This document shows positions 10,363 through 17,907 of a stretch of 44,930 nt of DNA, one piece after another (positions within the stretch are counted from its first letter, which is position 1; every line of letters starts with the position of its first letter). The stretch lies in NCBI GenBank assembly GCA_021157585.1, contig JAGGWH010000160.1:1-44930 (forward strand), given 5' to 3'. Under the pieces are notes generated by a model. That model had not been told where the DNA came from and made no database searches. It saw only the letters and a list, made by a program, of their open reading frames with translations. The position numbers were made by a program, and so were the translations under genes. This stretch comes from Bacteroidales bacterium. Lineage in GTDB: Bacteria > Bacteroidota > Bacteroidia > Bacteroidales > UBA12170.

Positions 10363-10392
10363 AAAAAAGGCAATTGTACGAATTGCCTTTTT
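10363..10392 (-). terminator. Hairpin terminator between rpsO and pnp
   Basis: On the minus strand AAAAAGGCAATT pairs perfectly with AATTGCCTTTTT around a 5-nt loop and runs into T residues. It lies 28 nt after the rpsO stop. It probably ends most rpsO transcripts, with possible readthrough into pnp. Confidence 0.8.
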
Positions 10393-10420
10393 CTTAGGGT
10401 CTTTCAAAAAATCAAAATGA

Positions 10421-10690
10421 TTATTTACGAAGACCTAATTTTTTAATAAGCGCTCTGTAACGCTCAATATCTTTTGCTTTTAAATAATCAAGCAATTTTC
10501 TTCTTTTACCAACCATAAGAACCAAAGAACGTTGAGTTGCTTTGTCTTTTTTATTTTGCTTCAAATGCTCCGTTAAATGGGCAATACGAAAAGTAAACAA
10601 TGCTACTTGACCTTCGGTTGATCCGCTATCAAGTTCTGATTTGCCGTGATCTTTAAAAATTTCTTTTTTCTTGTCAGTTGTTAAGTACAT
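10421..10690 (-). CDS. rpsO: 30S ribosomal protein S15
   Basis: S15 binds the central domain of 16S rRNA and nucleates small-subunit platform assembly. The 89-aa product has the normal length and the family motifs FKDHGKSELDSGSTEGQVA and LMVGKRRKLLDYLK, with the C-terminal IKKLGLRK. It has a well-formed promoter 37 nt upstream and a terminator downstream, so it forms a one-gene unit in front of pnp. Confidence 0.98.
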   Translation of the reverse strand: MYLTTDKKKEIFKDHGKSELDSGSTEGQVALFTFRIAHLTEHLKQNKKDKATQRSLVLMVGKRRKLLDYLKAKDIERYRALIKKLGLRK

Positions 10691-10726
10691 ATTCTATGTA
10701 TTAAATAATTTTCTTTTTTCGGGCTG

Positions 10727-10756
10727 CAAAAGTAATGTAATCTTTTGTTTTACCAA
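10727..10756 (-). promoter_or_regulatory. rpsO promoter (-33 TTG, 19-nt spacer, -7 TACTTTTG)
   Basis: On the minus strand TTG (10754-10756, inside TTTTGG) is followed 19 nt later by TACTTTTG (10727-10734). This is the Bacteroidota -33/-7 arrangement. The -7 box continues as TTTGCAGCCCG, an extension also seen at two other promoters in this window. Predicted transcription start is near 10720, giving a ~30-nt leader. Confidence 0.75.
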
Positions 10757-10873
10757 AATTTTTCAATGCTTTTGTTGCTCAATTTTTTTTTCTTTTTCGT
10801 GTTAATTTGGCGGCAAAATTACAACAATTATTTTTGCGTTTTACTTTTAGGTAAAAAAAATATAAAAAATGTT

Positions 10874-11890
10874 TTATTTGTCATAATCGTTTAAACATCC
10901 TTGGGCTAACCATTCGGCTAAAACTTGTCTATTGCTACTTTTTATAAATCTTAATTGATCTTTGGTGTTTTGAATATTTCCCAGCTCTAAGTAGGCAGTT
11001 ACCGGATGAGTATATTTTAGCATATACAATCCATCTCGGCTTTTTGAAATGCCATCAAACATGCGCTTAGGTTGATATTTTTTGTAGTTTGTTTTTAGTG
11101 ATGAAATTAGTCTTTCGGTAAATAATTTCCCCGATTTGCTCTTTGAGTTATAATATCCAAAAACGTCTACTCTTTCGTTTATGGAACGGGAATCAATATG
11201 TAAAACCATTAAGCGTTGATAACGACCTTTGTTTTTTCTGTAAAGTTGATTTATAACTTGAGTTCGTTGACGTAGTTTCTTATTAAGGTTTAATGGGATT
11301 TTTTTGTCTTTCCAAACGGTTTCGTGTTTATCATTTTTCAGGTAAGCATTGTCACGTATACCGTCATCAGAATCACGAACAATAATATATACCGTAGCTC
11401 CATGTTTGATTAATTCTCTAGCCAATCTTAGGCTAATATCGTAAGCATATTCGTCTTCGGTAAGTATATGTCCGTTTCTTTTACCTACAGCTCCGGGATC
11501 TGGACCTCCATGACCGCTTACAACGTAATAAACAGCTCCTTTTAGACGGTTGTCAGTAGGGTTGATTTTACCATATTTTTCTCCGAAGATGGTATAATAA
11601 TTAGTTTTTTTGTTCTTCTTTTTCTGTGGTAATGTGTATGTTTTCCCTATAACTAATTGGTTTCCTTTTATCAATTTCCCTTTGTTTAACTGTATAAATG
11701 CTTTATAATATTCATTGGTATTTATATTGTGTTTTTGTAAAATCCGATGAATACCATCTCCGGATTTGGCTGTAAACTCTATAAGCTGCTGAGCTTGAAG
11801 TTGAGAATTTAGAGTAAGAACAAGTAAAATTAGTACGTAAGAGAAATTTAGTTTAATCAATTTTTTATGGTATTTCAAAATCAGGCTCAA
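10874..11890 (-). CDS. LysM + N-acetylmuramoyl-L-alanine amidase (amidase_3) family protein
   Basis: This is a 338-aa exported cell-wall hydrolase. A signal peptide (about 1-34) is followed by a LysM-like peptidoglycan-binding domain (about 37-88). An amidase_3 catalytic domain then starts at SGHGGPDPGA. Likely zinc ligands are H127, E147 and H231 (LHIDSRS), and E302 (YLELGNIQNTKD) is the likely catalytic glutamate. Family members remove stem peptides from glycan strands in the periplasm during cell separation. The spacer between E147 and H231 is long and basic. The gene is divergent from a protein with two SPOR domains, and SPOR domains bind the peptide-free glycan that amidases make. Function is fairly sure; the exact cellular role is inferred. 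Confidence 0.85.
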   Translation of the reverse strand: MSLILKYHKKLIKLNFSYVLILLVLTLNSQLQAQQLIEFTAKSGDGIHRILQKHNINTNEYYKAFIQLNKGKLIKGNQLVIGKTYTLPQKKKNKKTNYYTIFGEKYGKINPTDNRLKGAVYYVVSGHGGPDPGAVGKRNGHILTEDEYAYDISLRLARELIKHGATVYIIVRDSDDGIRDNAYLKNDKHETVWKDKKIPLNLNKKLRQRTQVINQLYRKNKGRYQRLMVLHIDSRSINERVDVFGYYNSKSKSGKLFTERLISSLKTNYKKYQPKRMFDGISKSRDGLYMLKYTHPVTAYLELGNIQNTKDQLRFIKSSNRQVLAEWLAQGCLNDYDK

Positions 11891-11934
11891 AAATAAATAA
11901 ATTCAGGAGCTTTTACACCAAACTATTTCATATA

Positions 11935-11967
11935 TTTGTAAGAATATTATGTGATTTGTTACATTTG
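11935..11967 (+). promoter_or_regulatory. Promoter of the beta-barrel/SPOR gene
   Basis: TTTG (11935-11938) stands 21 nt upstream of TACATTTG (11960-11967), a good match to the Bacteroidota -33/-7 promoter. The predicted start near 11974 leaves a ~40-nt leader before the ATG at 12014. A second -7-like box, TATATTTG, overlaps the -33 element (11931-11938). Confidence 0.6.
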
Positions 11968-12013
11968 TTTTTTATGAGAACTCAGAATTTAACCCATATT
12001 CATTGTTAATCGT

Positions 12014-13567
12014 ATGAAAAGAAATAATTTCAGCTTTATTTTAACAGCACTAATAGTTTTAAGTAGTCTATATTTATTTGGTCAAAGAAACTCTTTTGAT
12101 AGGTGGTATGTAGATATTAATGTCGGACCTACAGTTTTTATTGGTGATATTCGTTCTGCTGATTATTTTCCATCATTTGAAAGTCCCGTAGAGATTGGAT
12201 ATGCATTTGGTGGTATTTTTGGAAGAGAAATGGGTGATTATTTTAATGTACGTTCACAATTTTTATACGGAAGGGTAAATGGTGTAAAACCTGCCGGAGA
12301 TTATGATTTTAAGACTAATTTTTTTAGTGCCGGACTTGGTTTGGAGTTAAATCTTAATCAGTTATTTATGAATGATAATCGCTCTGATTTACGTGTTTTT
12401 GGAACATTTGGGGCAAGTTATTTAATGTGGGATGCAGATTTATCAAAAGCATCAACATCAACTCTTATTACTAACGATAAGGAGGGAGCAATATCTATTC
12501 CTTTGGGTTTAAAACTTACTTATGAATTATCACCTAAATTGTTTTTAAATCTTGAAGGGGCTCTGTTTATTGTTACTTCAGATATGGTTGATGCTAAATC
12601 TGGAGGAATTGCTCATGATGATATTAATTATAATTATATAGGTTTAACATATAAGTTTGACAAAAAGCGTAAAAGGCGTAAGCCAATAACTCGTTCAAGA
12701 GTTGTTCAATCTACGGCTTCAGAAAAAGTTGATGTAAAAGAGGAAGAGGCGGCAAAAGTAGAGGTGGCTGAAGAAGAGCAAGCAGGAACAATTGCTCAGG
12801 AAGAGGAGGCTATTGAGTTAAAAGAAGAATTAAAAGAGGATACTGAAACTAGGACTGAAAATAAGGTTGAAGAAACTATTATATCTAAGGTGATTGAAAA
12901 GGAACGTACTGCCGAAATCATTGGTATTAAGGGCGTAAGTGTAGATTATAGGGTAAGCGTTTATTCCAGTAAAACAAAGACTAATCCAGTTGCGCTTAAA
13001 AAGCAGTTAGATATTCCTGAAACTATTGTCGAAAAACAATCTTCTGATGGGACATATTGTTATTTGGTTGGTAATTTCAACAAAATGTGGAAAGCCAAAG
13101 AGCTTAGAAACAAGTTGATTACCATAAATAATGTGAAGACAGCAAAGGTGGTTTTGTGTAAAGGTGATAAAGCCATGCATTTAGTTGATGCTTATAATTT
13201 TGCTGTAGCTGCTCAACGAGAAACTATAGATGAAAAATTATTTGAAAATACTATTTATAAGCCTATTAAACTTGAAAATACTGTTCCTGAAAAGGGGTTA
13301 GTATTTGGAGTTCAGATATTATCTGTGAAAAAAGAGACTTATCCTGTACAAGTTATTATCGATTTATACGATATTCAACATAATGTTATGATCGATCGTA
13401 AAACAAGTTGGTCTAAATTTATTGTTGATGGGTACAATTCACTCGATGAAGCTATTAAAGCTAAGTTTGAGTTACGTAAGAAAGGATTTACAGATGCCTT
13501 TATTGTAGCTTATTATGATGGAAGAAGAATTCCTCCTTCAAAAATTAAAGAGTATATGAAAAAATAA
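12014..13567 (+). CDS. Outer-membrane beta-barrel-like protein with two C-terminal SPOR domains
   Basis: This is an exported 517-aa protein, not a named family member that I recognise. A signal peptide (about 1-23) precedes a ~190-residue domain of alternating hydrophobic strands (WYVDINVGPTVFIGDI..., YNYIGLTYKF). That domain resembles small outer-membrane beta-barrels of Bacteroidota. A Glu/Lys/Val-rich linker follows (about 215-300). Next comes a SPOR-like domain (about 310-390; DYRVSVYSSK, YCYLVGNF). A clearer SPOR domain closes the protein (about 420-505; VFGVQILS, AFIVAYYDGRRI). SPOR domains bind denuded peptidoglycan. The long acidic linker could span the periplasm between outer membrane and wall. 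The divergent amidase supports a cell-wall or division role, which is inference. Confidence 0.7.
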   Translation: MKRNNFSFILTALIVLSSLYLFGQRNSFDRWYVDINVGPTVFIGDIRSADYFPSFESPVEIGYAFGGIFGREMGDYFNVRSQFLYGRVNGVKPAGDYDFKTNFFSAGLGLELNLNQLFMNDNRSDLRVFGTFGASYLMWDADLSKASTSTLITNDKEGAISIPLGLKLTYELSPKLFLNLEGALFIVTSDMVDAKSGGIAHDDINYNYIGLTYKFDKKRKRRKPITRSRVVQSTASEKVDVKEEEAAKVEVAEEEQAGTIAQEEEAIELKEELKEDTETRTENKVEETIISKVIEKERTAEIIGIKGVSVDYRVSVYSSKTKTNPVALKKQLDIPETIVEKQSSDGTYCYLVGNFNKMWKAKELRNKLITINNVKTAKVVLCKGDKAMHLVDAYNFAVAAQRETIDEKLFENTIYKPIKLENTVPEKGLVFGVQILSVKKETYPVQVIIDLYDIQHNVMIDRKTSWSKFIVDGYNSLDEAIKAKFELRKKGFTDAFIVAYYDGRRIPPSKIKEYMKK

Positions 13568-13571
13568 ATTG

Positions 13572-13608
13572 AAAAAAGGCTATCTGTAATTTACAGATAG
13601 CCTTTTTT
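13572..13608. terminator. Bidirectional terminator between the convergent SPOR gene and pfkA
   Basis: This is a perfect palindrome: AAAAAAGGCTATCTGTAA and its reverse complement, with one central base. An A run and a T run on the two sides give a usable terminator on both strands. It sits in the 65-nt gap between two convergent genes. Confidence 0.88.
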
Positions 13609-13632
13609 ATGTTAGTGATTATGATGTAGATT

Positions 13633-14727
13633 TTAAATCCCAAGCGATATACCTAAGCCATTACAAGTTTTTACCATAGCATTATCCAAAGTTACCAAAT
13701 TAGGTCTCCCTATGGCTTCTTTAAGAGAAACGGAAGTAATCTCCGGATGTTGGTAGGATACCATACGTCCAAATTCTTTTTTAAGAACCATCTCGAAAGC
13801 TTTAACTCCAAACTGAGACGCTAGTACCCGATCGTAGGCAATTGGAATACCGCCGCGTTGAAGATGACCAAGCATAACGTTACGCATATCGGCTTCACAT
13901 CCAGCTGCTTTTAGCTCTCTTAATACTTGTGATGAAATACCGCCTAATTTAAGATTTTCGTAGCCGACTTCTTCGTTTTTAGTAAAAGCCATTTTACCGT
14001 TTTTAGGGCGAGCGCCTTCAGAAACGACCATAACTGCAAAGCCACGATCTTTTACAAAACGACTTTGTACTTTTTCAAGTACTTTTTCAATATCGTAAGG
14101 TATTTCAGGGATTAGGCAAACATCGGCTCCTCCTGCAACTGCTGCATTTAGTGCAATCCAACCCGCATATCTTCCCATTACTTCCATAGAAAAAACTCTA
14201 TTGTGAGAAGCAGCCGTCGTTACTAATTTATCTACAGCATCAGTAGCAATTTCTACTGCAGTTTGATATCCGAAAGTAGAATCTGTTGCCGAAAGGTCAT
14301 TATCAATAGTTTTAGGAACGCCAATAATATTCATTCCTTTTTCATAAAGCCGTTGCGAAATTTTTTGAGATCCATCTCCGCCAATATTAATTACAGCGTC
14401 AATTCCCATAAATTGTAATTTTCGCATCAACTCATCAGAGCGATCAACTTCAGACCAGCTACCGTCTTTATTCTTTACCGGCCAAGCAAAAGGGCCTCCT
14501 TTATTTGTTGTTTCTATAATTGTTCCGCCTTGGTAGTGAATGCCGGATACGGCTTTATTATCAAGTATCTTAATTTCGGCAGGTTCCCAAAGTACTCCGT
14601 TAAAGGCTTGGATACTACCTACTACTTCCCATTCTTTCTCTTGGGAAGCACGTTTAACAATTGCACGTATTACCGCATTTAATCCGGGACAATCGCCCCC
14701 TCCGGTTAAAACTAAAACTCTTTTCAT
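13633..14727 (-). CDS. pfkA: 6-phosphofructokinase, group III (mixed-signature) type
   Basis: This phosphofructokinase phosphorylates fructose-6-phosphate in glycolysis. I take the ATG at 14727 (MKRVLVLTGGGDCPG), which matches the family N-terminus and gives 364 aa. An upstream in-frame ATG at 14787 would add 20 unconserved residues. Key motifs are GGGDCPGLNAVIR (9-21), GGDGS (116-120), PKTIDND (138-144) and MEVMGRYAGWIA. The donor-site residues are mixed. G119 equals E. coli Gly104 (ATP-type; PPi enzymes have Asp). K139 equals E. coli Gly124 (Lys is usual in PPi and group III enzymes). ATP is therefore the likelier phosphoryl donor, but PPi use is not excluded. A weak GGAAAA ribosome-binding site lies just upstream. 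Confidence 0.9.
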   Translation of the reverse strand: MKRVLVLTGGGDCPGLNAVIRAIVKRASQEKEWEVVGSIQAFNGVLWEPAEIKILDNKAVSGIHYQGGTIIETTNKGGPFAWPVKNKDGSWSEVDRSDELMRKLQFMGIDAVINIGGDGSQKISQRLYEKGMNIIGVPKTIDNDLSATDSTFGYQTAVEIATDAVDKLVTTAASHNRVFSMEVMGRYAGWIALNAAVAGGADVCLIPEIPYDIEKVLEKVQSRFVKDRGFAVMVVSEGARPKNGKMAFTKNEEVGYENLKLGGISSQVLRELKAAGCEADMRNVMLGHLQRGGIPIAYDRVLASQFGVKAFEMVLKKEFGRMVSYQHPEITSVSLKEAIGRPNLVTLDNAMVKTCNGLGISLGI

Positions 14728-15076
14728 ATTTTTTTTCCGATTGAAACCAATCTGTATTTTAATTCCTAAATTTAAAGTATTACCCAAGCCTTTTACAGCA
14801 ATATTTTTGAAGCAGCAAAATTACAAATATTATCTGCTATTTTCTCTTTTTAACTAGGTTTATTCACGCTATCGTTTGCGGAAAAAATAAAATTTAAGCC
14901 CTGTTTTTTTTATAATTAAGAAATTAAAACGGCTAAATAGCTTATAATCAGAATGATTTGTGAGTCTGTATATATTGATAAATTGAACTATAATCTTAAT
15001 TCAATATGTAAAATCATTGTATGATTTTAGCTAGTAAGTTGAGGTAAATATTTTGCTTTATATTGATTGTATGCTT
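14728..15076. other. Intergenic region upstream of pfkA
   Basis: No gene is visible in these 349 AT-rich bases. On the minus strand TAATTTTG (14816-14823) matches the -7 consensus and could start a pfkA transcript with an ~80-nt leader. No -33 TTG is at the right distance. No RNA gene, repeat or terminator was recognised in the remainder. Confidence 0.4.
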
Positions 15077-16567
15077 TTATTGAGCAATTATTATTCTATA
15101 TCCTTTTCCCCCACCCGGATATTGAATCCATCTATTTCCATTGTGATAATAGATCCCATTATCGCTACCAATAACCCAAGGATTACCAAAAGTATCAATA
15201 GCAATATCTTTACCAATACCTCCTCCGGGTTGTTCTACCCATTTTGTGCCTGTGCCGCGATAAATATGATTGTCCATTCCAATTACCCAAGGAGTTCCAT
15301 CTTGACTAATACTTATAGCCAAAGCTCGTCCGTTACCCGGATATTCAACCCATTTTACACCATTATGATAGTAGATTCCATTATCGCTACCAATAACCCA
15401 AGGATTGCCAAAAGCATCAATAGCAATATCTTTGCCAATACCTCCTCCGGGTTGTTCTACCCATTTTGTGCCTGTACCGTAATAAATATGGTTGTCCATT
15501 CCGATAATCCAAGGAGTCCCGTTTGCAGTAACAGAAATAGCAATACCTTTACCTGACCCGGGATATTGAATCCATCTGTTTCCGTTATGATAGTAGATTC
15601 CATTATCGCTACCAATAACCCAGGTATTACCAAAAGCATCAATAGCAATATCTTTACCAATACCTCCTCCGGATTCTTCTACCCAAACGGATCCTGTGCC
15701 ATAATGAATTCTATATGTTAACCCAATAACCCAAGGTTGAATATTTTTAGATATTGTATTATTTGTAGAATAAGTATTGTTATTAGGTGAAGAAACGGAT
15801 TTAAGAGCATTCCAATTTGCTGAAACGCCATTATTGCCTTTTACCGTTCCATTAATAATTCTGATTCCGTTTTGAGTCAAAGTTCCCTTATATAATCCTA
15901 TATCTCCACTGGGATAGTTGATGTTGAATTCAATAGCATTACCTAGTATTTTACCGTTTATTGTTCCTTTCAAATAACCATTCCATATGGCTGTTCCGCT
16001 TAATTTGCCGAATTGGTTTTGTTGTAAAGTCATAGTTCCCGTATAGCCATTATCTTGAGTAAGATTCCATTGTCCGGCTACGGATACGAAATTTGTTTTA
16101 TGTTTAATATCAGGACAATTAGCCATAAGATTAATGTACTCCTCGGAGTTAAAGAACTTTCTTAAAATATCGTTTCTATTAATATCCGGCCAAAATTTAG
16201 TTTCTTTAGTTTTTGCTTGTCTACCAAGTATAGATTGATAGGCATCTTTTATAAATTCTAAATGGCTTTTGTGTTTGTTTAAATATTCAGGAGAATTAAA
16301 AAAGCTCCAAATAATTTTCCAACGTGATTCTCCATTCTGTAGAGATTGTAAATGTACTGCACCTTGTCCGGGAGCAAATGATACTTCAATATCTCTTTCG
16401 AGAATAGATTGGTATAATGAACGAACAAACTCCTTATCTGTTCCGCAAGGTTTGCTAACAGAGTTTTTGAACGTCTTTGAATTTTGTGCATTTGTAGGAA
16501 TTAAAAATACAATAAACAATAATCCCACACTAATAAATCTTTTTACAAATTGAATAGCGGTATACAT
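15077..16567 (-). CDS. Exported DUF4214 + tectonin-type repeat protein
   Basis: This 496-aa secreted protein is of unknown function. A signal peptide (about 1-27) is followed by two DUF4214-like segments (FVRSLYQSILERDIE...FFNSPEYL and FIKDAYQSILGRQAK...FFNSEEYI). A Gly-rich beta domain (about 165-255) begins VAGQWNLTQDNGYTGTM. The C-terminal half is six ~37-residue blades alternating between two types, PWVIGMDNHIYYGTGTKWVE and PWVIGSDNGIYYHNGNRW. These look like tectonin (TECPR) propeller repeats; tectonins bind bacterial surface glycans and lipopolysaccharide. DUF4214 is often found in extracellular and S-layer-associated proteins. There is no T9SS tail, so the final location is unclear. 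It sits alone between pfkA and the exporter operon. Confidence 0.7.
   Translation of the reverse strand: MYTAIQFVKRFISVGLLFIVFLIPTNAQNSKTFKNSVSKPCGTDKEFVRSLYQSILERDIEVSFAPGQGAVHLQSLQNGESRWKIIWSFFNSPEYLNKHKSHLEFIKDAYQSILGRQAKTKETKFWPDINRNDILRKFFNSEEYINLMANCPDIKHKTNFVSVAGQWNLTQDNGYTGTMTLQQNQFGKLSGTAIWNGYLKGTINGKILGNAIEFNINYPSGDIGLYKGTLTQNGIRIINGTVKGNNGVSANWNALKSVSSPNNNTYSTNNTISKNIQPWVIGLTYRIHYGTGSVWVEESGGGIGKDIAIDAFGNTWVIGSDNGIYYHNGNRWIQYPGSGKGIAISVTANGTPWIIGMDNHIYYGTGTKWVEQPGGGIGKDIAIDAFGNPWVIGSDNGIYYHNGVKWVEYPGNGRALAISISQDGTPWVIGMDNHIYRGTGTKWVEQPGGGIGKDIAIDTFGNPWVIGSDNGIYYHNGNRWIQYPGGGKGYRIIIAQ
15100..15745 (-). repeat. Three near-identical 222-bp coding repeats (tectonin blade pairs)
   Basis: The string CCATTATCGCTACCAATAAC recurs at 15156, 15378 and 15600, exactly 222 nt (74 codons) apart. 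Flanking sequence such as CCAATACCTCCTCCGG repeats in step. Each unit encodes two propeller blades. Close identity at the DNA level points to recent duplication or gene conversion. Confidence 0.85.
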
Positions 16568-16590
16568 TTTTAATAGGTTTAAATTTCTTA

Positions 16591-16640
16591 TAAAAAAAGG
16601 GTTTTACATTTTTTAGCTCCAAAAAACCGACCCTTTTTTA
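16591..16640 (-). terminator. Probable terminator of the exporter operon
   Basis: On the minus strand an AAAAAAGGGT arm and an ACCCTTTTTTT arm bracket a ~28-nt loop, followed by A/T-rich sequence. It lies ~150 nt after the last permease gene and just before the DUF4214/tectonin start. The large loop lowers confidence. The rest of the 223-nt gap shows nothing recognisable. Confidence 0.5.
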
Positions 16641-16790
16641 TATCACATAAAAGTTCATTTTAAATCAACCCAACAATTTACTAATTAATATTTAAAAAAA
16701 CAACAGAGTTAAATAATTGGGCATTTTAATATTTGAAGTTAATAATCTTGAATCGACACATTAAAATGTAATTTAATTATTATCAGTATA

Positions 16791-17903
16791 TTATACCACT
16801 TTTTTATATCGCCAAGTGGCTAAACTAATAGAAAGAATAGCATAGATAGTAATACTAATAATATGATACGCAACATCAAACAGATGCGCTCCTTTAAGCA
16901 TAACCATCCGCATAAAATCGATAAAATAAGCAATGGGATTAAGAATATTGATGGCCTGTGCCCAATCGGGCATATTCTCTACGGCTGTAAATAAACCACT
17001 GAGCAGGATAAAAATCATAATAAAAAACCAGGCAATCAACATCGCCTGTTGCTGAGTATCGGCTAAAGTACTTATGAACAAACCTATTCCGAGAACCAAG
17101 ACAAGGTAAATACTTGCCACAGCAATGATTAGCCCAACACTTCCAACGATAGGAATTTGAAAAACGAATTTAGCCAAAACAAGTCCGAAAAATAAATCGA
17201 ACATAGCAATAATCCAAATGGGAGCCAATTTACCGATTACAAAATGATGTTTTTTGATGGGTGTAACGTTAAGCTGCTCTATGGTTCCTATTTCCTTTTC
17301 TTTTACAATGTTTAAACTGGATAAAAACAAACCGATAATACTCACCAAAAGAACAAGAATACCCGGAATCATAAAAGTTTTATAATCCAAATCAGGATTA
17401 TACCAATAGCTTGATCGCGTTTCGATAGATTTAATATTTAACGGTAAAGTCTTGGATTCCATCAAAAGATCTTGATTAAAATCTTTAATAATGCTTAAAG
17501 CATAAGTATTCATAATTCCGGCAGCAGCTCCATCAACAGCATCTGTTATCAACTGAATTTTAACGCTTTCTTTCTTTTCGAGTTGTTTATTGAAATTGGA
17601 AGGGATATACAAAATTTGTTCAATACGACCATTTTGCATTTCTTCCGAGAGTTTATCAAGTGAAAAACTACGAGCAGTAATTCTAAAAAATGTAGAGGAT
17701 TCAAATTTCTGAACTAAAGCTCTAGAAGCAACAGTCTGATCAAGATCGATAAGACCCATTTCGATATACTTAATTTCGAAAGTAGCTGTATGTGCTAAAA
17801 TGAGCAACTGAAAAATAGGAATAATAAAGAGCATAGGCAGCATCATCCTATCGCGGAAAATCTGCAGAAATTCTTTTTGTATAATGTATAGTATCGTCTT
17901 CAT
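16791..17903 (-). CDS. ABC-2 type transporter permease (YbhR-like)
   Basis: This 370-aa inner-membrane permease is the last gene of the exporter operon. One N-terminal transmembrane helix (about 20-38) precedes a ~130-residue periplasmic domain. Five to six helices follow from about residue 170 (FMIPGILVLLVSIIGLFLSSL onward). Between them is the coupling-helix region VKEKEIGTIEQLNVTPIKKHHFVIGK. This is the ABC2_membrane_3 (DrrB/YbhR/YhhJ) layout. It should pair with the neighbouring permease as a heterodimer. A 4-nt gap to that gene implies translational coupling. Its substrate is unknown; relatives export drugs, dyes or cations. Confidence 0.9.
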   Translation of the reverse strand: MKTILYIIQKEFLQIFRDRMMLPMLFIIPIFQLLILAHTATFEIKYIEMGLIDLDQTVASRALVQKFESSTFFRITARSFSLDKLSEEMQNGRIEQILYIPSNFNKQLEKKESVKIQLITDAVDGAAAGIMNTYALSIIKDFNQDLLMESKTLPLNIKSIETRSSYWYNPDLDYKTFMIPGILVLLVSIIGLFLSSLNIVKEKEIGTIEQLNVTPIKKHHFVIGKLAPIWIIAMFDLFFGLVLAKFVFQIPIVGSVGLIIAVASIYLVLVLGIGLFISTLADTQQQAMLIAWFFIMIFILLSGLFTAVENMPDWAQAINILNPIAYFIDFMRMVMLKGAHLFDVAYHIISITIYAILSISLATWRYKKVV

Positions 17904-17907
17904 TATA

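Noticed and set aside
14728-14787. Upstream in-frame start for phosphofructokinase
   Set aside because: The 20 added residues precede MKRVLVLTGGGD, where the family normally begins, and the later ATG has a GGAAAA site upstream.
15053-15556. Open frame on the plus strand across the tectonin repeats
   Set aside because: It is the complement of a repetitive coding region; its own protein repeats only mirror the 222-bp units and resemble nothing known.
15100-15745. Regularly spaced repeats considered as a CRISPR or satellite array
   Set aside because: The 222-bp period is a multiple of three, is open throughout in the gene's frame, and encodes recognisable propeller blades.
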